64,000 nt of DNA. Source: Pseudomonas sp. efr-133-TYG-5 (GTDB lineage: Bacteria > Pseudomonadota > Gammaproteobacteria > Pseudomonadales > Pseudomonadaceae). The notes beneath the pieces are model-generated. The model searched no databases, was not told the origin of the DNA, and was given only the letters and a program-made list of their open reading frames with translations. The position numbers and the translations under genes were made by a program. The stretch covers positions 806,001 to 870,000 of the forward strand of contig NZ_JARVSM010000001.1 of the NCBI RefSeq assembly GCF_030209175.1, given 5' to 3'. Position 1 is the stretch's first letter, and every line of letters begins with the position of its first letter. This document shows, piece after piece, positions 35,701-42,343 of this stretch.

Positions 35701-35918
35701 GTTTCCACCTGGAAAATGTCAGCCTTTTCCCATCGCAGCATAGTGGCCAAGTCATTTATCTCAGCCAGGATGGAAAAGAGTTCAAGGAAGTCATGCTCGA
35801 CGAAGGCAACTGGCAGTATGCCTGCGCCAATGACCAGGGAATTCTGAGCGTATATTCGCCTGACTCTCACGAAACATTCCTGAGGTCCGGTCATTTCATA
35901 TGCCAGCCTAAAACCTGA
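32712..35918 (+). CDS. Large cytoplasmic protein: helical N-terminus and Asp-box-like C-terminal region
   Basis: A 1068-residue protein without signal peptide or clear membrane segment. About 1-170 is coiled-coil-like (QNQVDMLQMQKYAWHYLKQL, DFLEEAVDKINRRLQ). About 170-720 is helical with an acidic linker (TPEEEDEQDEPE). The last 330 residues are beta-rich and contain at least four short repeats of the type S.D...W: YRSEDRKHWQ, YYSSDALTWRQ, LTSDKGFDWK and YLSQDGKEFKE. These resemble Asp-box/BNR blades of a propeller. No catalytic motif is seen. It is the probable partner of the nuclease-like protein directly upstream, and a strong terminator follows. Confidence 0.6.
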   Translation: MTDTTVEVQQEIFDQSLTGDDLKAVNALVNQHRGNAALTQQLAVDASRLITTSQERLEKQAGSGFFKRFASKISGKTSENQLQNQVDMLQMQKYAWHYLKQLQQQNLINAQSIAVIRNNLGEMNGYIIETRDFLEEAVDKINRRLQHVENNTSFSSWSLNIEANKRRYKSMPSTLLILELTFDFMRKHREVMLTSRDINHLVVTLDKLGVNCDDEIELLEFIIELIDQIEVAGIERYRAMTELSFDNHLIDSHFIQKNISGIAFNSLYFLSEQYEKIIDLTGDGDLCNSDEAREKIISKLFGSEFSGLNTTYGIRDLIEEVIGGSLLAIDIYKDVNGLNETPEEEDEQDEPETLSLTSSLPDIRSHSFIDKTESDEARRNYLHLFALCIENSATLNKSGQEFLALLSEKAGRPQLVSEVIGIADSPHKTHEYLPVLQALLKDDDDVYTWLLDAFFLLTICQKKIENPQVARILATLKPAQFKENFPHLLAVINGSDEALVIDAATKLSKRTQGWKNIVQYRELRFDQTFGDIKKKLYSACIDASSLSMDIMTATSKASDYSYFMGSFDGDSLLGKFGSAVGGSAYALGRSSSLSSLNDMRKKVQEFIAKHSTALYEANALFGRLNIPRIEFNDNLAYSNYELDNSATNDDWYQQYSDLERQLDDTLTAFRDACSDADDQLGFLKNGEFDKSVIAIKAQNHAARLLEKQQEKLSKQSVVIEQDGREHLFSIEWQQVDNPPCDPEKIRHIKTDGKVWLIVDDDGGFYRSEDRKHWQLAPPDASNDNLYVRKLDIVDGIWILMVGYDEGFYYSSDALTWRQSQFPERPSSFGFSRTEDVVRFNGLWLWRFTERTEYQYTDKGFLFDSTKTSSYDKSVIFCTKSLDAAWQRWDGTPNFAEGVVVESIRSLPGVACLLVFCKYNYLYKMVKKKTSAESFVSYYLPGKSWRECTWASDNDYYSDIVVARMNETLMCFYSNQLLTSDKGFDWKPRPTEMYIRECFHLENVSLFPSQHSGQVIYLSQDGKEFKEVMLDEGNWQYACANDQGILSVYSPDSHETFLRSGHFICQPKT

Positions 35919-35924
35919 TCGACA

Positions 35925-35948
35925 GGGGGCACTGGGTGCCCCTTTTTC
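35925..35948 (+). terminator. Intrinsic terminator closing the WYL/nuclease block
   Basis: Perfect 8-bp stem GGGGGCAC / GTGCCCCC with a 3-nt loop and five T residues, 6 bp after the stop of the 1068-residue gene. Confidence 0.9.
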
Positions 35949-36133
35949 ATTGTTCTGGGGTTGCTGGTCATGCTAGCAACCCAACTAAAATCAATTCCGC
36001 TCAACATCCGGAATCTCAACCGAATTAATCACATTTCGTGTTTTCAAGGTTCATCTGTGCGCAGTTGATGCAAATCCTGCGTTCAATAATGCTGTGCCCG
36101 TGTAGTTCCTGAACAGACAATAGAGCACCCAGC

Positions 36134-37555
36134 ATGTCCATCCCCAGAACGCTGTACCAGAAACACATCGACAGCCACACCGTCTGCACCCTCGACGATC
36201 AGGGTCATGTGTTGCTGTACATCGACCGTCAGGTCGCCAACGAATACACCAGCCCGCAAGCGTTCAGCGGCATGCGTGAGGCCGGGCGCCAGGTCTGGCG
36301 GCCGCGCGCGACGCTGGCGGTGGTCGACCATGTGAACCCGACAGCGCCCGATCGCATTGCGACGATGCCCGACGCCGGCGGTGCCCGGCAGGTGGCGTAC
36401 TTCGAAGAAAACTGTCGCGACTTCGGCATCGAACTGTTTGATGTCCTCGACAAGCGCCAGGGCATCGAACATGTCGTGGCGCCGGAGCAAGGTTTCATTC
36501 TGCCGGGCATGGTAGTGGCCGCCGGCGACAGCCACACCACCACCTACGGTGCGCTGGGCGCCTTCGGTTTCGGCATCGGCACCTCGGAAATCGAGCACCT
36601 TCTGGCCACGCAAACCCTGGTCTACAAGCGCCTGAAAAGCATGCGCGTGACGGTCAACGGCGTGCTCGGCGCCGGCGTTGCGTCCAAGGACATCATCATG
36701 GCCCTGATCGAGAAAATCGGCGCCGCGGGTGCCACGGGCTATGCCATCGAATTCGCCGGACCGGCGATCAGCGCGCTCAGCATCGAAGCGCGCATGACTA
36801 TCTGCAACATGGCCGTGGAAGCCGGCGCCCGCGGCGCGTTCATGGCGGCGGACGACAAGGTCTTCGCCTACCTGCAAGACAAGCCGCGCGCGCCCAAGGG
36901 CGAGGCCTGGGCGCTCGCGCTCGAACGCTGGAAAACCCTGCACAGCGATGACGGCGCGGTGTTCGATCGCGAGGTCAGCCTCGATGTCGCCACCCTGGAA
37001 CCGATGGTCACCTGGGGCACCAGCCCCGATCAGGCCGCGCCCGTCGGCAGCCGCGTGCCAGACCCGGCGGCACAGCCCGATCCGATCCTGCGCCAGGGCA
37101 TGCAACGCGCCCTGACCTACATGGGCCTCGAAGCGGACATGCCGCTCAGCGACGTGGTGATCAGTCACGCCTTTATCGGCTCCTGCACCAATGCCCGGAT
37201 CGAAGACCTGCGTGAAGTGGCCCGCGTGGTGCGCGGCAAGCGGGTGGCCGCGCACGTACGGGCGATGATCGTGCCGGGCTCGACCCTGGTGCGCCAACAG
37301 GCCGAAGACGAAGGCCTGGCGCAGATTTTCCTCGACGCCGGCTTCGAGTGGCGGCAATCGGGCTGCTCGATGTGCCTGGCGATGAATGACGACGTGCTCG
37401 CCCCCGGCGACCGCTGCGCCTCGAGCACCAACCGCAACTTCGAAGGCCGTCAGGGCGCCGGTGCGCGCACCCACCTGATGAGTCCGGCCATGGTCGCCGC
37501 CGCGGCGATTACCGGGCATTTGACTGACGTACGCGCATTCGCGCTGGAGGCCTGA
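36134..37555 (+). CDS. 3-isopropylmalate dehydratase-type large subunit (LeuC-like)
   Basis: A 473-residue aconitase-superfamily protein. Motifs include VAAGDSHTTTYGALGAFGFG, the iron-sulfur cysteines in AFIGSCTNARIEDL and RQSGCSMCLAMNDD, and RNFEGRQGAGARTHLMSP. Length and layout match LeuC. No leuA or leuB is beside it; the small subunit follows after 3 bp and a 2-hydroxycarboxylate transporter lies 1.7 kb beyond. It may therefore be a catabolic paralogue, for example a 2-methylmalate/citraconate or other 2-hydroxyacid isomerase, rather than the leucine enzyme. I leave the symbol blank for that reason. Confidence 0.85.
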   Translation: MSIPRTLYQKHIDSHTVCTLDDQGHVLLYIDRQVANEYTSPQAFSGMREAGRQVWRPRATLAVVDHVNPTAPDRIATMPDAGGARQVAYFEENCRDFGIELFDVLDKRQGIEHVVAPEQGFILPGMVVAAGDSHTTTYGALGAFGFGIGTSEIEHLLATQTLVYKRLKSMRVTVNGVLGAGVASKDIIMALIEKIGAAGATGYAIEFAGPAISALSIEARMTICNMAVEAGARGAFMAADDKVFAYLQDKPRAPKGEAWALALERWKTLHSDDGAVFDREVSLDVATLEPMVTWGTSPDQAAPVGSRVPDPAAQPDPILRQGMQRALTYMGLEADMPLSDVVISHAFIGSCTNARIEDLREVARVVRGKRVAAHVRAMIVPGSTLVRQQAEDEGLAQIFLDAGFEWRQSGCSMCLAMNDDVLAPGDRCASSTNRNFEGRQGAGARTHLMSPAMVAAAAITGHLTDVRAFALEA

Positions 37556-37558
37556 GCC

Positions 37559-38167
37559 ATGCAACCGTTCGATATTGTCAGCGGCAGCGCCGCGCCGTTC
37601 CTCGCGTCCAACATCGACACTGACGTGATCATGCCCAAGCAGTTCCTCAAGGGCATCGATCGCCAGGGGCTGGATCGCGGCGTGTTCTTCGATTCGCGCT
37701 TTCTGGCCTCGGGTGCGCCGAATCCGGATTTCGTCCTCAACCGGGCGCCGTGGGATGCCGCGACTTTTCTGGTCACCGGACCGAATTTCGGTTGCGGCTC
37801 CAGCCGCGAGCACGCGGTGTGGGGGTTGAAGCAGGTCGGCATCCGCGCCCTGATCGGCACCACGTTCGCCGGGATTTTCTACGACAACTGCCAGCGTAAC
37901 GGCGTGTTGGCGATTCAACTGGGCGAAGCCGAGTTCAAACGCCTGGCCGCGGTCATCAGCGTCGCCGCGACGGCGCAGATCAGCATCGACCTACCGCAGC
38001 AAAGCATTGCACTGGCGGATGGTTCGCAGATTGCCTTCGATATCGATCAGTTACGCAAGCAGTCGTTGCTGCTCGGGCTCGACGCCATCGGCACCACGCT
38101 GCAACGCGCCGAGCAGATTCGTGCTTTCGAGGCGCGGCACCTGGCAGAAAATCCCTGGTTGAGCTGA
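37559..38167 (+). CDS. 3-isopropylmalate dehydratase-type small subunit (LeuD-like)
   Basis: A 202-residue swivel-domain subunit. LASNIDTDVIMPKQFLKGID is the family start, and GPNFGCGSSREHAVWGLKQV is the substrate-loop signature. It forms the heterodimer with the large subunit encoded 3 bp upstream. Length is normal for LeuD. As with its partner, the substrate may differ from isopropylmalate. Confidence 0.87.
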   Translation: MQPFDIVSGSAAPFLASNIDTDVIMPKQFLKGIDRQGLDRGVFFDSRFLASGAPNPDFVLNRAPWDAATFLVTGPNFGCGSSREHAVWGLKQVGIRALIGTTFAGIFYDNCQRNGVLAIQLGEAEFKRLAAVISVAATAQISIDLPQQSIALADGSQIAFDIDQLRKQSLLLGLDAIGTTLQRAEQIRAFEARHLAENPWLS

Positions 38168-38215
38168 CGCAATCCGCCTGGCGGTTGCGCGCGACAGCGC
38201 GTGCAACCGCCGCAT

Positions 38216-39133
38216 TCACGCCAGCGACAGATGGCGAAAATAGTCTTCGAGAAACTCCACGCACACGCGCAATTTTGCCGACTCGCTGAGCCGCGTCGGG
38301 TAGACCGCCCAGACGTTGGCGCTCTGCGTGTAATCCGCCAGCACCTGTACCAGTCGCCCCTGTTCCAGCAACGGCTTGACGTCCCACATCGAGCGCAGCA
38401 GGATGCCGCCGCCACTCAAGGCCCACTCCAATACGATTTCGCCGCTGTTGGAGGACAACGGGCCACTGACCCGCACCGACTCCGCCTGCCCGTCCCGTGT
38501 CAGTTCCCAGATACCGAAAGCGTTGTTGCGCTCCTTGAGCACCAGGCAATCGTGGTCTTTCAGGTCAGCCAGCGTGTGCGGCGTGCCGCGGCGCTCGAGG
38601 TAGTCCGGTGCCGCGCACAGCACGCGCCGATTGCTCACCAGTTTGCGCCCGATGTGCTGGCCCGGCAGGTCGTCGCCGACAAGGATTTCCAGATCGAAAC
38701 CCTCACCGACCAGATCGACCACGCGGTCGAACACGTCCAGGCGGATATCCAGTTTCGGATTGGCCTGCGACAGTCGGCTGATCGCTGGCGCCACATGATT
38801 GCGGCCGAAACCGAAGCTGCTGCAGATGTGCAGTGAACCGCTGGGCTGGTGCCGCGCCTGGGCAATTTCACCGAGAAACTGATCGAAGTCGCCCAGCAGC
38901 TTTTCCGCCCAGCCACGCACCCGCTCGCCATCGTCGGTCAGGGCGATCCGCCGGGTGGTGCGATGCAGCAGGCGCGTAGCCAGCGTGGTTTCCAGCACCG
39001 AGATGCGTTTGCTGACGTACGCCGGCGAATACCCCAGCTCCTCGGCAGCGCTGGCGAAGCTGTTTTTGCGGATGACCGTGAGGAAAACCTTGAGGTCTTC
39101 GGGCAAGGGCAATTGGTCACGATTTGTGTTCAT
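38216..39133 (-). CDS. LysR-family transcriptional regulator
   Basis: A 305-residue protein beginning MNTNRDQLPLPEDLKVFLTV. The HTH (NSFASAAEELGYSPAYVSKR) and full effector domain are present. The frame continues upstream, but the ATG at 39133 fits the family start. It is divergent from the 2-hydroxycarboxylate transporter (39264) and convergent with the leuCD-like pair, so it is the natural candidate to regulate this substrate module. Confidence 0.9.
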   Translation of the reverse strand: MNTNRDQLPLPEDLKVFLTVIRKNSFASAAEELGYSPAYVSKRISVLETTLATRLLHRTTRRIALTDDGERVRGWAEKLLGDFDQFLGEIAQARHQPSGSLHICSSFGFGRNHVAPAISRLSQANPKLDIRLDVFDRVVDLVGEGFDLEILVGDDLPGQHIGRKLVSNRRVLCAAPDYLERRGTPHTLADLKDHDCLVLKERNNAFGIWELTRDGQAESVRVSGPLSSNSGEIVLEWALSGGGILLRSMWDVKPLLEQGRLVQVLADYTQSANVWAVYPTRLSESAKLRVCVEFLEDYFRHLSLA

Positions 39134-39263
39134 GGGCCGCATACTTCCACTGTTTATCACGCAATTTGCGAAGGATACCATCGATTCACCGAGCCGCCAT
39201 CCGGCCGGGTTCACCGTGGTTTTCCTGAATCCTCGATAAAAACAAACATGAGGAAATAGCGTC

Positions 39264-40601
39264 ATGAACGAAACCCTTGAGCAACCCCTGAGTGTGGCCG
39301 GCCACCGCCCTGCGAGCTGGCTGCAACGTATGCGCCATTACCCCATCGGGGTGATCCCGCTGCCGATCTTTGTCGGCATCGCCGTGATTGTGTTTCTGTC
39401 GGCGCACCTCGGCTTTTTGCCGAAAAACATGATCGGCGGCCTGGCCGTAATCATGACCATGGGGGTGTTTTTCGGGCAGATGGGCTCGCGCCTGCCGATC
39501 CTCAGGGAGATCGGCGGCGGCGCCATTCTCTGTCTGATGCTGCCGTCGGTGCTGGTGTTCTATGGCTTCTTCGGCGCGCCCACCCTCGACGCGACAAAGA
39601 TGTTGATGAAGGAAGCCAATTTCCTCTACTTCGTCATTGCCAGCCTGGTGGTCGGCAGCATTCTGGGCATGAGTCGTTTCATTCTGGTCCAGGGCATGCT
39701 GCGCATGTTCATGCCGCTGCTCGCCGGCACCCTGGCCGCTGTCGCCAGTGGCCTGATCGTCGGCAAGCTCGCCGGCTACAGCGCTTATCACACGTTCTTC
39801 TTCATCATCGTGCCGATCATTGGCGGCGGCATTGGCGAAGGAATTCTGCCGTTGTCGCTGGCCTACTCGGCGATCCTCGGTGGCACGCCGGATCTCTACG
39901 TCGCGCAACTGGTGCCGGCGGCCGTGGTCGGCAACATCGCCGCGATCATCTGCGCCGGTTACCTGGCACGCCTGGCGCTCAAGCGTCCGGCGATCAATGG
40001 CGAAGGCGCGCTGATTCGGGCCAGGGCCGAGAACGACCGGTTCAAGGTCAACGAGCACGCCGACAGCGGCATCGACCTGCGCGTGATGGGGGCTGGCGTA
40101 CTGGTGATCTGCACATTCTTCGTCCTCGGCGGCCTGCTGGAAAAACTCGTCGGCATCCCGGGGCCGGTGATGATGATTGTCGCGGCGGTGCTGTTCAAAT
40201 ACATCCGGGTCCTGCCCGAGCCTCTGGAAAAAGGCGCGCAGTCGTTCTACAAACTGGTGTCGGCGGCGTTCATCTGGCCGGTGATGATCGGTCTGGGCAT
40301 GCTCTACGTGCCACTCGACAGCGTGGTGAAAGTGTTCTCCGTCGGTTACGTGCTGGTGTGCATCAGCGTGGTGGTGTCGATGACCGTTGCCGGGTTCTTC
40401 ATCGGCAACCTGATGAAGATGTTCCCCATCGAATCGGCCATCGTCACCTGCTGCCACAGCGGCCTGGGCGGCACTGGCGACGTGGCGATCCTGTCGGCCG
40501 CCAACCGCATGGCGCTGATGCCGTTCGCGCAGATCTCGACGCGAATCGGCGGCGCCTCGACGGTGATCCTCGCCACGTTGTTGCTGGGCTTCGTTGCCTG
40601 A
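39264..40601 (+). CDS. 2-hydroxycarboxylate transporter (2HCT) family symporter
   Basis: A 445-residue membrane protein with about eleven segments and the two 2HCT re-entrant loop regions visible as IVPIIGGGIGEGILPLSLAY and CCHSGLGGTGDVAILSAANR. Family members CitS, MleP and CimH import citrate, malate or citramalate, usually with Na+ or H+. Its place beside LeuC/LeuD-like isomerase genes points to a C4-C6 2-hydroxy acid such as malate, citrate or 2-methylmalate. Confidence 0.9.
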   Translation: MNETLEQPLSVAGHRPASWLQRMRHYPIGVIPLPIFVGIAVIVFLSAHLGFLPKNMIGGLAVIMTMGVFFGQMGSRLPILREIGGGAILCLMLPSVLVFYGFFGAPTLDATKMLMKEANFLYFVIASLVVGSILGMSRFILVQGMLRMFMPLLAGTLAAVASGLIVGKLAGYSAYHTFFFIIVPIIGGGIGEGILPLSLAYSAILGGTPDLYVAQLVPAAVVGNIAAIICAGYLARLALKRPAINGEGALIRARAENDRFKVNEHADSGIDLRVMGAGVLVICTFFVLGGLLEKLVGIPGPVMMIVAAVLFKYIRVLPEPLEKGAQSFYKLVSAAFIWPVMIGLGMLYVPLDSVVKVFSVGYVLVCISVVVSMTVAGFFIGNLMKMFPIESAIVTCCHSGLGGTGDVAILSAANRMALMPFAQISTRIGGASTVILATLLLGFVA

Positions 40602-40693
40602 ACGCTCAGCGGTCTGGCGAACTGTCGAAGGCTCGGCGCTGTCCCTGGTTTACCACCGCTGTGCCAGCCGTAGCCCAACAAGGAGCGCCCTCG

Positions 40694-41224
40694 ATGAACA
40701 CCTCGCCAACCGTGCACACCCTGCTGCTGCAACGCAACGGCTGGGTGCCGAACAATCCACGCCTGCCCGTGCTGATCTATCCCGCAGCCGTTGCCATCGT
40801 CGGCGACGATCCGGCAGCGCTGTTCGAAGCGACCTTCCGCGCCCACGGCTGGCCACCGCAGTGGCGCGACGGGGTCTACGCCTATCACCACTACCATACC
40901 GAAGGTCACGAAGTGCTCGGCATCGCCGCCGGCCACGCCCGGCTGATGCTCGGCGGCCCGCACGGGCATGAGCTTGAAGTCCGCGCCGGCGATGTGTTGC
41001 TGCTGCCGGCCGGCATCGGCCATTGCAACCTGGCGGCGAGCGCCGACTTCCTGGTCGTCGGCGCCTACCCGCCGGGGCAACGTGCCGATATTCGTCGCCA
41101 GGCGCCGACGCCGGCGCAACAGAAGACGATTGAGGCCTTGCCGTTTCCCGATCGGGACCCGGTGCAAGGCGCCATGGGGGCGCTGCAACAGCACTGGGCC
41201 GAGCATGGCGAGGCGGCGCGATAA
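40694..41224 (+). CDS. Cupin-domain protein
   Basis: A 176-residue single-domain cupin. Metal-binding residues appear in YAYHHYHTEGHEVLGIAAGH (His, His, Glu pattern) and in DVLLLPAGIGHCNL (second motif His). AGGAG precedes the ATG. Small cupins of this form act as isomerases, dioxygenases or binding proteins; the reaction is not evident. It follows the 2HCT gene on the same strand after 92 bp and may belong to that module. Confidence 0.8.
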   Translation: MNTSPTVHTLLLQRNGWVPNNPRLPVLIYPAAVAIVGDDPAALFEATFRAHGWPPQWRDGVYAYHHYHTEGHEVLGIAAGHARLMLGGPHGHELEVRAGDVLLLPAGIGHCNLAASADFLVVGAYPPGQRADIRRQAPTPAQQKTIEALPFPDRDPVQGAMGALQQHWAEHGEAAR

Positions 41225-41308
41225 CCGCGAACTGACGCGCGGTCACGATTCTGTCATTCGCCGCTGCTAACGTTCCGGCGCTTCCTCGACCGCCGCCCTC
41301 TCGCCAAG

Positions 41309-42310
41309 GTGAACCCCAAGGTGTCCTCAAGCACGACGCGACAGCACATCATCCTCAGATCCAACGACATGAACTGCGACGACTTCGGCGCGCTGTTCAG
41401 CAGCATGTTCGGCAATCGCTACGGCGATTCTCCCCCGCCACCGAAGAACATCATCATCGGCGGCGTCTACGGTCGCCATGAAGGCGTGAGTTTCCGTCGC
41501 ATGCACTATCGCGGCGATTTCACCGTGCAATTTCCGGCACCGTTCGACGAGGTCACCTTCGTCATCCCCACGGCCGGCAAGATCATCTTCGACCACGGCC
41601 CGGAATCGGTGGGCGTCAACCAGATCGGGCTGGCCATCGACAAGGCCGAGTTGCGCTCGATGCGCTTTATCGACAACCACGCCCAGCACGGCTTGTCGAT
41701 CAGCCGGCGGATTCTCACCGAACGGCTGTCGACACTGCTCGACCAACCGATCGTGCAGAAGCTGCAATTCCAGCCACAGGTGGACCTCGACAGCGCGGTG
41801 TTTCAGGGCATCAAGGCTTTGATCGACCTGGCCACCGGCACCGAGTTCGACCTGTTGATGAGCACCGGCACGCTGCTGCCATCGCGTTTGCGCGAAATGC
41901 TGGTGGACGCCGTGCTGGAAGCCTGGCCGCACAATTACACGCAAAGGCTGCAGCGTCCGCAGCCACTGATTGCGCCACGGCATGTGAAACAGGTCATCGA
42001 CTACCTCCATGAGCATCCGCAGGTGCTGGTCAGCGGCAGCGATCTGGCGCAATTGAGCAACGTCAGCCTGCGCGCGCTGCAGGAGGGCTTTCGGCGTTTC
42101 AAGGGCACATCGATCGTCGCCTACCAGCGCCAGGTGCGCCTGGAGCGCGCCTATGCGGTGCTGAGCCAGGACGCCGCGCCTTCGGTGACGGAGGTAGCGT
42201 TGCAGTTCGGCTTCAGCAACGTCGGGCGGTTTTGCCAGTACTTCCAGAGTGCCTATGGCGTCAGCCCGGCGGACGTGCGCAACGGCTGCCGGGCGCGCAG
42301 CCGCGGGTAA
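41309..42310 (+). CDS. AraC-family transcriptional regulator
   Basis: About 333 residues. An AraC_binding_2-type N-terminal domain (HYRGDFTVQFPAPFDEVTFV, GPESVGVNQIGLAIDKAELR) is followed by an HTH (SLRALQEGFRRFKGTSIVAY, FGFSNVGRFCQYFQSAYGVS). The start is uncertain: GTG at 41309 is given, but its ribosome site is poor and ATG at 41369 is a good alternative. It lies 84 bp after the cupin and converges on the phosphatase autotransporter. Confidence 0.87.
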   Translation: MNPKVSSSTTRQHIILRSNDMNCDDFGALFSSMFGNRYGDSPPPPKNIIIGGVYGRHEGVSFRRMHYRGDFTVQFPAPFDEVTFVIPTAGKIIFDHGPESVGVNQIGLAIDKAELRSMRFIDNHAQHGLSISRRILTERLSTLLDQPIVQKLQFQPQVDLDSAVFQGIKALIDLATGTEFDLLMSTGTLLPSRLREMLVDAVLEAWPHNYTQRLQRPQPLIAPRHVKQVIDYLHEHPQVLVSGSDLAQLSNVSLRALQEGFRRFKGTSIVAYQRQVRLERAYAVLSQDAAPSVTEVALQFGFSNVGRFCQYFQSAYGVSPADVRNGCRARSRG

Positions 42311-42343
42311 GCGGGTCGCCGCTGAGCAGCGACCCGGGTGGCG

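Noticed and set aside
36083..37918. 611-codon minus-strand frame opposite the LeuC/LeuD-like genes
   Set aside because: Shadow frame of two well-supported enzyme genes.
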